Positions 42,614-56,667 of a stretch of DNA of 64,000 bases are shown here, piece after piece. Below the pieces are notes generated by a model. That model was not told the DNA's origin. It saw only the letters and a program-made list of their open reading frames with translations, and made no database searches. Position 1 is the first letter of the stretch. Each line of letters begins with the position of its first letter. This DNA is from Silurus meridionalis (taxonomy: Eukaryota; Chordata; Actinopteri; Siluriformes; Siluridae): NCBI RefSeq assembly GCF_014805685.1, contig NC_060885.1:33429632-33493631 (forward strand), in the 5' to 3' direction. Both the position numbers and the translations under genes were made by a program.

Positions 42614-45121
42614 TTTCAGACAACAGCATGAGGAACACAAACCACCTCGAGAAGCAGGGAACAGTGGTGATGTCATTATCCCAGCTCGCTGCAACATAAA
42701 GTTTATGTAATAGTGCGCCCTCTGTAGGCCTGCAGTCTATATGAAGGTTATATGAGATGTTTAGTTTTTAATGGTTAATGGAAATTCTCACCCATGCCAA
42801 ATCATTATTTAGAATTTTTAATTTGGTAGCTCAGTGGTTGGGCTTCTGATTAGAAGGTCATGAGTCCCAGCACCACCAAGTCTGGGCCCTTGATTAAGGC
42901 CCTTAACCCTCAACTACCCTCAACTGCTCAGTTGAATAAATAAGAGTTGATCTGGATAAGAGCATCCTTCTAAATGCCATGAATGTAAATACATGTTGTC
43001 TGTCTCAGGCTCTTCAAGGGCAGACTACTGGCCATCAGGTAGCTCTGGAGACACTACGCAAAACAGCAGATGCTCTCGTCACAGTGGAGGGAGACCTGCT
43101 CAACAACCAGGATGAGATACAGGAAGCAGTTGGTGGGTCATACTTTTCTCAAATCTGTTTTCCTGTTGTATTCAACTTAATTAATCTAATAAAAAGTTTA
43201 ATTAAAATAAACTTTGGGACCTTTTGGTGTGTCCCATACGATTGTAATAGTATAATCAAAATATGAAAAAAACATATACAGGTAGTCCCGGAGTTATGAT
43301 GGAGATGTTTTCTGATGATCCCATCGTAACCTGAAAATATGATTGAGACATGGCCTTGTCTACCCAGGAGTCTTAAAGAATGGAGATCAGTATGGGGTAG
43401 TATACTGTAAAGTGTTAATCATTTAATTAAGGCGCATTTCTGTTTGACTATTTTTATTAAAAATATTAATAAATAAATATTAAAAAGACAAAATAAAACC
43501 ATCAACACAAATGTATTTACGACGTCCCTTCTTTAGTCAGATGTGAAAAAAAACTCCAACAAATTTTTTTTTATCACTAAACATTCAAGTCTCAAATCAA
43601 GCACTCAAATCCGCCATGATGCGCACATCCGGCAATTAAAACCGTCCGTGTGGAAACATAGCAAAAGTTCCGTTTGATGTCCTGATAATTTACGTCATGA
43701 ATATTTTGTCTACATGCTCTACGTTGATTTAATCGTTTGACAGTCCTAAATTTAACACATTACAGTACATCATTTAGCAAAACAAAGCAATTTAGGGTAC
43801 CATACTTTATAAACTACACAGTGTACATGTATGTGGCGCTTCACATCTGGCGTATCGATATCGTCATCATAAGATCGAAAAATCGTTAATAGAACCATTG
43901 TAAGTCTGGGACTATCTGTATATATAATAAATATATATATATTATTACAGTTTACTTCAGAGTTTCTGAGATGGTTTTTGGTGTCTGTAGTTGATTTCTT
44001 TCTAAACTGTTTTTAGATGACATCGTGGAAAGGTACGATAACTTGTCCAAGGCAGTGAGTGACCGGAACGAGAAGCTGCTGGTGACGTTAACTCGCTCGT
44101 TAAGTGTACAGGACGGTCTGGATGAGATGATGAACTGGATGAAGAAGGTGGAGGAGAACGTTGGGGAGAAATCCCAAGTGCTCCTCGACTCAGCTGTTAT
44201 TGCCGACGCCCTCAGCAAGGAGGCGGTACGCGTTTTTCTCTTACGATTCTCATTAACGCGGTTGATTAAAAATCTTACTACAATTCAAGGGTCTCTTGTA
44301 TCTAATACACAGGCTCTGGAGCAGGACATGTCCAGCAGACAGAGCAGTATCTCCACTATGAAGGCCAAAGTAAAGAAGTTTGTCGAGACTGCAGAGCCTG
44401 TGGCCGCAGCTGCACTCCAGGAAAAGATGGAGGGTCTCGCGCAACGCTTTGACAATGCCTGTGAGAAGCACAAGCGGAAGATTTTACAGATGGAGCAGCT
44501 GAAGGACAAGGTGGAGCAGTTCGAGAAGACATCTGAGAAGGTCCAGGAGTTTGTTCTAAGACATTCACACGCTCTCAATGAGGCTGACGGACCTGGAAAG
44601 AATGTAAATGAGCTCTCCCAGCTAGTGCAGGTAAACCCCACGATAATGTACTTACTCCTAATCTTCTCACTTTATCTGCTCTACCTTCACACTTACACAT
44701 TATTAGAGTTGTGTAATGTCATAGATTTATTGATTTACTCCAAATCTGTGTTTGTAGGAGATAAATGCAGAGATGGCTGAACATGCAAAGGACATGGAAA
44801 CACTGCACGCATTGTCGAAGGAGCTTTCGAACTCCGGCCCAGAGGGAAGCACGGCTCTAATTCAGGGCAAGATGGCCAACCTGTCCAACACATTTAATAC
44901 CTTTAAAGACACTGTTAAAGAGAAGTGAGTGTTGTTTTGTAATTATTAATGAATATTTATGAGTCCAGTCCCAAATACAGTCTAAAGCACACAACACTGA
45001 TATCCTGACTGCGTTATAATGCTGTGTGTGAGACTTCAAATTTCACTGATTCATGATAGAAAATACATTTCGTGCCACCTGCATGGTTGGCTTCATTAGT
45101 GAGGATACTGCTGTGCATCGT

Positions 45122-45168
<47 letters not shown>

Positions 45169-46338
45169 AGAGAGGAGGAGGTGTTGTCTTGCCAGGACCA
45201 GCTGGGCGAGTTCAAAGCAGCTGCAGGGGTCTTAATGATGTGGCTGGAGGAGACAAAAGAGCAAGTGCCTGTGGTTCAACCCAACTGCAGTGAACAGGTC
45301 CTGGGAAATGACGTGAAGAAAGTCAATGTGAGTGTGTTCTCAGTTCAGCGTTTCCCACACAGGTGTTACTTTGGGACTGAGGTTAATTATTTATATATTT
45401 TAGCGTAATGGTACAAAGAAATGAACAGTCTAGAATTTTTATGGTGGGTTCTTTTTAACAGCGAAAATATTTCATCCAGAAAAAATAATAGATTCTATTA
45501 TATATATAAATTGTTTTGTATTTGATCGAGTAAAATGTGTATTTGTTCCACAACCAACTAGCAAGAATTCTGACTCCCACACACCCAAATCAGTCGTGTC
45601 CTTTTAAAAAAGGACTTCTAATATCAATTTATTAATGTGTATAAAAGACACCAGTCACAGACTCAAACTCTTTCATTTAAACCTCTCCACCACCACGGGC
45701 GAGACCAAAGATCTGTCTAAAAGACGTCAAGGAAAAGATTATAGACCTGCACAAGGCTGGAATGGGCTACAAGACCAACATGTTGTTGTCTTGGCTGTAT
45801 GTTTTTGGTCATTGTCATGCTGGAAGACCATCCATGACCCATCTTCCAGAAGGTTTTCATCCAAGATTTATTCTTCTTCCGGCTTCTCCCATTACTCCCG
45901 TCTCCATACCCCCTGTCCTCTACATCTGCATCTTTTAACCCAACTACCTGCATGTCTTCCTTCACCACATCCATAAACCTCCTCCTTGGTCTTCCTCTTT
46001 TCCTTCTTCCTGGTGGCTCCATCCTCATCATTTTCCTACCGATATACCCCATGTCCCTCCTCTGCACATGTCCAAACCATCTCAATCTCACCTCCCTCAC
46101 CTTGTCTCCAAAACGTCCTACATGCGCTGTCCCTCTAATAAACTAATTTCTAATCCTGTCCATCGTCGTCACTCCCAATAACATCTTCAGCTCTGCTACC
46201 TCCAGCTCCACCTCCTTTCTTTTATTTAAAGCCACTGTCTCTAAACCATACAACATCTCAGGTCTCATCCAAGATTGTGCATAATGAGTTGCTATCAGGA
46301 GGTCTTTCTTAAAGGTACAGGACTAGTTTGAGTGTTTA

Positions 46339-46409
<71 letters not shown>

Positions 46410-49400
46410 ATTGTACTGGTATGAATTGGGACTCGGATCCCATGGGACAATAAACAGAAGTCGTGGCAGGAGTTGTTTTTAGTCTGATGCAGGGACGGGA
46501 GCGAGCAGGCAGATATGAATCTCGTGGGACAAACAAAGACCATGTTAATTAGCGAGCGATAGCACTGGATACGGCAGGATGTGACACGTTTGCGCCTTTT
46601 TTGTGAAAATTGGGCTTTGCTCGACTTAGTGCTGGTCACAGTTATAGTGTGGAGTAGATTTGTTTTCTATTTAGGGTAATAAAATAACATCATCTTCATG
46701 AGAGAATACTGCAGCACATACAGACATGCCTAATATCCAGTTTGGCCATGACCTGAACACAGCTTGGGGTCAGTGGTGGGAGGGACGGAGGCGTGAAGAG
46801 AAAATGTCAGAGAGAAGGGAAGGATGAGGGTTGCAGAAGGGCAGGAACACCATAGAGAGAAGAACCTGAATGTGGACTTGTTTTTTTTTTAGAACACACT
46901 GATATTGCTTTGACGTGTATTTTGCATCTTTTTCTCTGTCTATAATAAACCATTTGTCTTGCAATGCATTTTCAGTCGGCAGAATTGAAGCAAACACCGT
47001 TCCAGTTGATTTGAACGCGTTGTTGAAGTTTAATGCTGTAAAAATGCATGTAAATTTGTACGATTTCACTTTGCACCAATATTCAGGAAAAACAGCTCCG
47101 TCTCTGCTCAGTGTGAGATTAATTTTAACTAAAAATACACTGCATTTCTACATAGGTATATTTTAAATTCTGAGCCTTTTTACTGTTATTATTGTTATTA
47201 GTTACACTAAATCGAAAAAAGTTTATTTTAATGTTAAAAATCCTATAAAGGGATTGATTATAAAAGCAGTTTTATGTGACTATGTACAAATAAGGTCAAA
47301 GATCTCCATTGCATTAGGATAAAAAACAACTGTTTAACATGTTGTCAGAAATGATCCTAAATTTCCTCCTCTGTACTGTTAAAGTCAACTCTCAGTAATA
47401 CATTTTTCGAAAGTTAACAGATGCATATTTTGCATTTTTGCTTTTTTACACTGCTTTACAAGCCAGATTTCTCTCGTTTCAGTGCTTGTTAGAAGAATGG
47501 ACTGCTAAAGCCCCCGCTGTCCAAAATATAAATAGCACAGGCTCTGCACTGTGTACTTTAATCAGTGTTTTGACATCACCAGCCAAAGCCAGAATGCATC
47601 ATAAATCAGGTATTCCCAAAGATTATTTTTGGAATTTATGAGCACACTTATTGTGCCTGTCTCTGTCCAAGGCGATGTTTCCACTGTGATCTAAACCGGA
47701 TGAAATGTGATGCGTTCTCTTTTCCTTGCCTTAGGTTCATCACTCAGTAATGGCTCAGGTCCAGGAGGTCCATATCTGACGAATAAAGGTAAAAATGTAC
47801 AGGTTCTTTTTATGATGTTTCCCATGCATTGGAAAACTCTACTTTCCATGTAATGCACCTTCTCAAAGAATAATACCAATCTGTTCTACAGTCTATAGTC
47901 TCATCGATTATATTTTCTGTCTGTTTACAGAGCTGATGTTGGTGCAGCAGAACATGTCCTGCATCAGTGATGATTATAGCAGTCTTGGGGAGCTGCTGAA
48001 GGCCAGATCATCAGAGCTAAGTGCTCTGTTGCTAAAGGTCCAAGGGGTCCAACAAGAGTCTCAGTCAACACTGCAGTGGCTGGAGAACATGAAGAAGACG
48101 GCAGTTTCTTGGAACTCTGAGCCAGCAGGCAAAGACTCCGTGAAAATGCAGATGGAACGCCAGAAAGTGAGTGCGCTCATGTGTATAGCTGAGAGTGTGA
48201 ATACGCATTATTTTTTGTTTACATTGAAGTCGCTAATTCTTTCTCTTGTGATCAAGACTTATGAGGAAAAAATGCACCAAAAACAGCAGCCGTACCAAGA
48301 ACTGAGGGAGAAGCTTCTCCGGCTGATCGAGGAAAACCCTGATTCACCCGAGGCAGAGAAATGGAGGAACATGCTGAAACAGATGGGTATGCATCTCCTG
48401 AAACTAAACCTGTTCCATCATTTTTCAGAACCTAGAAGAGCTTATGATCTTAAATGAAGTATTCTGCATTTTATGAGTGATGTTGCTCATGCTTTTCTCC
48501 ATGTTACAGATGAAGGATGGGAGGAGGTCAGGGGCTGTGTGGAGAATAGGAAGCAGCATTTGGAGGAGTCATCCCGCATGCTGGAGCTCTTCCAGACAAA
48601 CCAACCCCAGCTCTTACAGTGGCTTCAAGAGAAAGATCTGATGATGAGTGTTCTAGGCCCGCTATCTGTAGACCCTAATATGCTCAACACACAAAAGCAG
48701 CAGGTCCAGGTAGGAGAGAGTCCAGCAGAAATACTGTTGAAAGAAATCTTCTGCATGAGATGTGCTGTGGATAATATGAGCAGACTTTGCTAACCGTTAA
48801 ACAAGATCTGCCTTTTTTTTATCTGTGTGCTGTAATGTGTGGTATCAAAAAGATTCGAGACTCGCTTTGTTCACAAAAAAGTACTTTATCTATCTATCAC
48901 ACTGACGTGTGGAGGTCGGTGCTCCCTGTGACTGTGCGTGCAGCCTTGTGCTGCCATCTGTTGGCGTGTTACAAAACTAGTTTCCAATCGTTTTTGATGC
49001 CACCTCGTATTCAATGTTCAAAAATTGAGTAAAATAAATATCGAAGTATATAGGCATGATTTTACTGTAAACACCATGCAAAACATTTCTAACCTTATCC
49101 TAGATTCTTCTGAAAGAGTTCGAAGGCCGCAAACCTCAGTATGAGCAGCTGAATGAAGCTGCACTGGTTATCAGTACTGCATCAGGAAACCAGGACCCTA
49201 CAGTAGAGGAGGTCCAGAAACAGCTGGATGCTATCATGCAGAAGTGGCGAGGACTGACAAGCCAGCTGTCCGAGCGTGATGCCCTCATTGAGCAAGCTGT
49301 GGGTAAGACCACTCGGTTCCACGAGCTTTTACGGCATCTGGGTGAGAGTGCGACCGCACTGGAGTTTCAGCTGAACGGCCAGCAATCCCTCAGCACACAA

Positions 49401-52400
49401 CCCGATGCTGTCAAGAAGCAGTTAGAAGCCACGAATGCTGTCCTGGCAGAGTTGTGCAAGGAGCAAAAAAGGCTAAAGGAGGCAGAAAGTCTGTGTTCTG
49501 AACTTTCAGCTTTAGTGACTGAGGAGTATCTCAGAGCCAATCTTACAGCACAGCTGGAAAGTGTCTCCAAACCCTTTAAGATGCTTGAAGACAAAGCAGG
49601 TTTGTTGGATTACATTCACAAAAAATGTGTAATTGTTTACATTTAGATCAGAACTTTTCTCTGTGAGAGCCACATCATTTTTCCTTTCTTTAATGGGGGT
49701 TGGTCTGTAACAGGAAATGACACGGGCCGGAGTAACTACCAGTGTTATTGTGGAGATTTTATTATGATTTTCAATGTATTTATTTATAGATTAGTTTATT
49801 ATTCTGTTCTGCACCATACAGATAAATGAGCATTACTTTTCAGGAGATATATCGCCTACTAAAAGAGCAATATTACTATCATAATTACATTTTTTTATAA
49901 TAATTGATATTGAAATCGTTTTCTCACTTATGCGTTCTGTATGCATGTGGCTGGTGGGTAAATATAACAAATAATTAGGCTACGTTAATAACTAGAGGTT
50001 GCCGATAATCAGCTGAAAAGGGATCTTGGATAAAAAACAATAAAACAACATTTCTTGTAAAATAGTGCTGAAATGTATTACCAAAACAACCAATAAAAAA
50101 ATACAGTACTGAATCATGAAAATGTGTTAGGAAATAAATATGAGTAATTTTATAAATATATTGAATTATATAATGAATAAATTATAAATCATATATAGAA
50201 TATAGCGCTCTCTGTGCAGCACGCAGTCTTGCGAGTAAAAACAATCAGCACGTTGCGTCAGTGATTCGCCTCTAGAGGCCGCTCTCGTAACGACAACAGA
50301 CTGGAAGGCGGAAAAACTATAGGTAGGGATTTTTGCCAATAGCTGACAGTTTCAGCGATTGATTATTGGTGCCTCGACCTCTGGTAATAACTGAGGGACA
50401 TTTTAGTTTGAAAGCTAACCTTTATTATGAAATATAGATATAATATTACAAATAATTTTTTTAAATATGGTTCTGCCATGTTCAGAGGGCCGTTCCATAT
50501 GTGGTGGCGGGACATATTTTCGTCCGTGGGCCGTAGTGTGGGGCCACTAATTTTAGAGTAACTACTCAGACTCATGCATTTTCTCTTCTGGTATATTTAT
50601 ATGTTCAACAGGTGGCATTTTAACCTTTAAAATTCTTCAGTTCATGAACAGCATTTGCCTTTCAGCACCTTTCTGTCTAAACATTTAGATGTAGCACTGG
50701 ATATTGGAATTGATTGCAAGTTGCCATTACTTATCTATATTAATGTGTTTTAATTGTTTCTCCAGGAAAGAGGATTCAGAATCTCACCTCAACGTTCGCC
50801 AGCTCCCAAGAATTTCATCGGACATCTAAAGACTTCCAGAGCTGGCTAGACCAAATACTGAAGGAGCAGGCTGAGCCTCATCCAGTCTCAACCAAGGAAG
50901 AGACTCTGTTACAAAGTCTAAAGGAGCTTAGCGCTGTCCAGAGTGCACTGAGTCAACAAGAGGAACCATACAATAACATTCTCCGGGAAGCAGAGGCTCT
51001 CCTACACAATACAGAAGGAGAGGAAAAGTTAGCTCTCCAAGGACAGCTCTCGGCCCTCAGGTCCAACTGGGAGAAAGTAAAGCAGGGTGCCAGTGAGAGA
51101 GCAGAGAAGCTCAATTTTGCTATGGAGAGGACCAGAAAATACAAAGAACATGCAGAGAGCTTGAGCACTTGGCTGCAGGAATGTGAAGACAAGAAAAATA
51201 AAGCAAATTTCAGTGTGAATCCTGTGGAAGTCGAGAACTCCCTCTCACAGATAAAGGAAATTCAGAGGGATGTGGACAAACATCGCGGTCAGATGGAACT
51301 GCTGAACGTAGCTGCTGACAGTCTTCTAGAGGTGGCCACAGCAGATGTGGGTGAAGTCAATGAAGAGAAGACTGTTATCGGGAAGAATATAGATAAGTTG
51401 ACAGAAGGTTTGCAGCTCAAGAAAGAAACCCTTGAGAAGCTCTCGCAGAGGTTGAAAGAGTTCAGCGAAGCACATAAAGACATCTCAGACCAAATCGAGG
51501 GTGCCAGAAAGCAGCTCGAATCTCAAGCTGGTCTTGGTGTCCAAGGTTTTAGTAACAAGAACCTAACCAACATGAAGTCTGTGCAGAAAAATCTCGAGTG
51601 TTTGCAGAACCAGATAGACGACCTCAAAAGCCTGGCTCAAAGTTTGGTAGTGGATGTACCAGAAGTTGATGGGGTGATAGATCTCCTCCTTCAGGCAGAC
51701 ACCTTGGAGAAAGAGCACGACTCCATCAGTAAATCAACTGAAGAGCAGTGCTCCACATTGGAGAACAAAATGCAGGGCATTGGACAGTTTCAGGACAGCA
51801 CCCGGGAGATGTTCACCACCTTTGCAGACCTGGACGATGAATTGGATAATATGGGCCCAGTATCCCGAGACCTGAAAACTCTCCAAGATCAACAAGGAAC
51901 CATTCAGAGCTTTGTGAAAAAACTCCAGGATCTGATGACCAACACAACCAGTGCCCAAAACAACTGCAAGAAGATGCTTGAGTCAGAGGCTTCACCAGAT
52001 CTTCTGGGCCTGAAGAGAGACCTCGAGGCCCTGAGCAAGCAGAGTGGCAAACTGATGGATCGGGCCATTGGGAGGAAAGAGCAGGTTGAGGATACACTGA
52101 AACATCTGGGGGAGTTTTACCACAAGCTGGATACGGTCTCAAAAGAAATAGCTGGTGCAAAGAAGAAAGAGGAATCCCAAGGAACTGTTGGAATGGAGAC
52201 AGATGTCATTAACCAGCAGCTGGAGGCTTTCAAGGTAGGATCTTTAGATTCATATTGTCATGTTTTCTTGTGTTTTTTAGATAAAACTGAAAATCTCTGT
52301 ATGTATGAATGGATTCATTATGTGTATAACAGTGGACTGCACATGAACACAGAATCCTTTGTTCTCGTTTGAGCTTCATCTTCTCGACAAAGTGATGATA

Positions 52401-54407
52401 TTATTTATGCTCGAAGAATATTACATATAATACAAGCCTTCTGAGTGTTTTTGGTGAAATACTGTATCAGGTATGAGCATGTGCAGCGTGCATGGGCATG
52501 CCGTAAACCCAACAAGCAGCGTTCTGTTTGGTTTTATTTTTAACACATACACCAGTGGTGACAAACTTGCTCATAGACGGGACCAAAATTAAATACCGGG
52601 TCTAAGTGGAGGCCCAAACACCCGTCAAACTGTAATGAACAAAAGACAAACAGGATAAAAGCGGTACATTCTCAGGAGTCTTTTCTTGGCTTTTAGTTCA
52701 TTAATGTTTGGGGTTCAATTCTGTGCTGTGGAAACTCTCAGAAACGTGTGTATCAGTGAGAAGAATCCCGTGTCTCCTTTTGTTCATCTTGAGAACAGAG
52801 AAAAGTTGCTCACACAGATACGTTCTTCCAAACATGCAGAGCGTTTGAGCAGCTTTGGGGGATGAAAAATAAAAACTGTGTAGAGTCAAACTAGAAATAG
52901 AAAATAGAATAGAAATAGGATATTACATCGTAGGCTGGATATAATAGATCCTCAGGCTGGAAGTGGCCCAGGGGCCTTGAGAGCTTTGAAATGTCTGCCA
53001 CACTCTGTACAAGATGATAATATGAAGCCCACAAGTTTCCCTCTGCATGTGGACGTCTAAATCTTGAGTGTAGCATTCCAAAATCATGGGCTGTAAAATT
53101 GAGCTATTCCTTTTTCACTAAGTTTTTCCACTTGTTTTTGGAACCTGACTGTTGGGAATGGGGATGTGGTTATTTAGTGGTTACTGCATTGGATATTGGC
53201 TTTGAAGGTCGTAAGTTCAAATCCCAGGTGCGCCAAACTGTCACTTCTGGGCCCCTGAGCAAGGCCCTTAACTCCGTGGCTGCTCAGTTGTATGAATGGG
53301 TCACTCTGGGTAGGGACGTCTGCCAAATGCCGTAAATGGAACGTCTGATTAGTCTGAAAATCTTTGTATTGATATTTTACATAATATAACAACAATTTCA
53401 ATTAAAAAAAAAAAAGTTCTTGTTCCAGCTGAGCCCCCCCCCACACACACACCATTATTATACGGGCACCTTTTCCATCTATACTTTATTACACTAAATA
53501 CTATTAAACAATTACATTTGGATCTATTTGATCTCTGTATGTCCAAAAAAAGAAAAGAAATTGTCTACAGTCTTTAGCGGAGTGAGGTGTCCACGAACAT
53601 TTGTCCAATTCTTGTAAATAAATATTCTACTCATGACCTTGTTAGTTTAACATATTGTGGCCACGTGCTAAAGATGCTTCTTTTCAGTTTGTCAGTGAGC
53701 ATCTGGTGGTAGCATAAGGGTCCCTTCCCATTGGCTCTTTTTTTTGTTGGAGAACATTCAGCCAGCAGGGAGTCGACATGGTCTTGGGTGCAGAAGTGAG
53801 ACGGTTTTCCTGATTCATTCTGTCTGAGAGACACGGCCCTGCCAGTATCCCACTGCTCCAAATGAAACGCTTTTCTTTCATCCCAATAATCTTCATGCAG
53901 CAGTTAGAACCGTTATTAATGTACAGATCCTGTACTGAAACTTTATTCTTTATAGATATTTCAGGTTTTTTTTTTGGTTTATTTTGTTTTTATTGAGAAA
54001 ATGGCAATAAAAAATGTCATTAAATAAGCTCGCATATCATTTCTGTGCTTTATTTTGAATTCCTTTTGTATAGCTTCATGGTTATTTTATTACCAGCTTT
54101 AAAAGTACACCGCTTCAGCGCTTACTTCTTTATCTGTTTGGACCATGTGGTTTCCTGGCTGGATTGGAAGTTATATTTCAGTCCAAACATCAAACGTTTT
54201 TTGCTGCCGTGAGAGGAATTTCTGTAGTGCCGGTATGTTCAAGATACGAGATTTAACCCTAAAACCCTCAAACTCAACCCCTTTTTATTTCTGAACTCAG
54301 TAGTAAACCTATAAATACACCTTTTTTTAAAAAAAATAGATTATAATAGTTTATTATTTAATGCGTGTGAACCAAAATATAGGCGACGGTTAATTTGAAT
54401 GCATGTG

Positions 54408-54469
<62 letters not shown>

Positions 54470-55756
54470 GGATCAGCTGCAGCTGATCGTTTGGGCCTCA
54501 TGCTGCTCATGCTGTCGTTCTTTTGTCTCGCTTCTCTGTCTGGGAGGCTCCTCACTGCTCCCTCAGCTGCTCGGTCAAGATCATTATTGTTCTCAGTCAT
54601 TTAAGTAAGAAATCAACCAGATCCATAATTCACAAAAATTACAAAATGGAACTTTTTACACTTGGAGCGTTCGGGATCGTTTGTAGAGAACGAGGTGCAG
54701 CCGAATTCCTCTGTGCAGTAAACACAATGAGCCTTTCAAGCAGCTTCAGCTCAGACGTTTGCTGTTTATTCAGGCCATTCAGTGAATTCATTGAATCTGA
54801 TTCGCAGTGGTTTTTCTCAGGACATCCCTTTTTTTCTTTGTCTCATCTTTCTGTTTATCGTGCATACAGAATGAAACTTTGTTAAAGGAAGACAAATTGT
54901 TGAGCTTGCAATGAATGAATTTTTTTATGCTGGAGTTCTTTCTCTTCCCCCAGAACTTGTCCATGATCTCAGATTCTAACATTCTAACCAAAAGGAATTT
55001 CTCTCTGAATCATGCCAGTGGCTAGCTCCAAAGGTGATGATGGTTGTAAAAAAAAAAAAACGACTTATGAAGTGCACAGATTTGAGCTTAGTCATCAGTA
55101 AAAAAAAAAAAAAAAACCTGAGAGGAAACATGAGATCCTTGCGCCAGTACAACGAGCCTATCGCACATTGTTGTGTGATCATGACCTTGGAATTTTATAG
55201 CGATCCCCTTTCACATGGTTCAACAAGAGTGGAGCTTGAGGAACACCCAATATTCACAATCTCCACCATGTGAGCTCTGAGAAAGGGTTCGGGAGCGTGC
55301 TTTGTCCTCAGGAAAAAGACTTTTATTAACCCAGACCTATTGTTTGTGTGTTGACAGAGGTTTTTTTTCAGAAGTGCTGATGTTCCTGTCATCTTTGTGT
55401 GCTCTGGTATGCATTCTCTCCAAACCCGGCCAAAGCAAAGATCTGTCGTGGCTCTAATATCATATCATCGGAACAGTGCATCTTTTTTATAGTGGATTTA
55501 CTGCACAATGTTTAATGTTTGAAAAAGTCCAGTTTTACATTTAGATTCTCTATGGGAGGTGGTAGATTAGTAGTTAAGGCATTGGACTCTGGATTTCGAG
55601 GGTCATTAGTTCAAATCCCCGTCACTCCAAGCTGCCTTTTCTCGGCCCCTGAGCGAGGCCCTTAAACCTATAGCTGCAAATATAATCGCTCTGGATAAAA
55701 ACGTCTGCCAAATGCCGTAAATGTAAAATCTTATCAGACTTTTTGTCAAATATATA

Positions 55757-55801
<45 letters not shown>

Positions 55802-56629
55802 TTCATCCTTACTGTAAATCCCACAGATCTTTTTTAACCACCTATTCATCACTGCCAGCTCCACACAAGTGCAACTAAAGTTACCCAAGTAAAAATCTAC
55901 TCGAGTAAAAGTAAAAAGTAGCTCAGTAAAATTAAGGTTATTTTTTGAACAGTGTGGGGAAAAAGGATAAGAACATATAAATATCAAACGAGCTGTTTTG
56001 TAATTAAAGGAACACCTTTACAAATTAAAGTGCAATACAAATAAAAACAACACTACACTCTGTGACTAGTCTAATGTGAGTTATGCATTTTTGCAGCAAA
56101 AAAACCCAAAACAAATGCGAGCGCACGTGTTGAAGATTTCGCATTTTTTAGCCTGGTCTGCATCACTGGCGTCTGTCTTGTCCGTCTAAATCTGTCTTTC
56201 TTGTGAGTTTAGCGCGTTCCTTCTCCACCCATCAATCAATTGATGCAGTAGTTTCCAGGGTGCGAAATTTCCCCCTTTGCATTGTTATTATTTCTATTAC
56301 TTATATGATTTAAGATGTAGTTAAGTGCAATACTTCAAACAAAACACAAGTAAAAATAAAACTACAGATTTTACAGATTTTAAAAAGTGTTTTGAGTAAA
56401 AAAAAACTGCTCAGTTACAGTAACGTGAGTGAATCTACTCCGCTACTTTCCACATACTGGACCCTCATTGCTCACTTTAGAACTTTTTTTACTCGCCTGC
56501 TATGAAAACAAGCACTTGGCTGAGATTGTAGTGTTAATACTGAAGACCGATACCTCCTTAAACATTCCAGAGTAATTAAGACAATATACAGATTGGACGA
56601 CGGTTCATTGCGTGATCATTCCAGAGAGC

Positions 56630-56667
<38 letters not shown>

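Larger units (their letters stand above)
42405..43008. other. GC-AG intron with (CA)n tracts and a SINE
   Basis: GC at 42405-42406 and 'gtctcag' at 43008. It includes CA-rich tracts at about 42428-42456 and 42564-42611, and a SINE at 42822-42990. Confidence 0.85.
45328..47482. other. Intron with nested transposon remnants
   Basis: The intron holds a Tc1 fragment (45690-45850), an RTE-type LINE end (45885-46290) and a TA/GA compound repeat (46341-46407). Nothing else was recognised from 46410 to 47482. Confidence 0.65.

Noticed and set aside
45717..46100. 128-codon minus-strand frame as a host gene
   Set aside because: Its N-terminal half is the end of an RTE-type reverse transcriptase and the rest runs into Tc1 remnant text.
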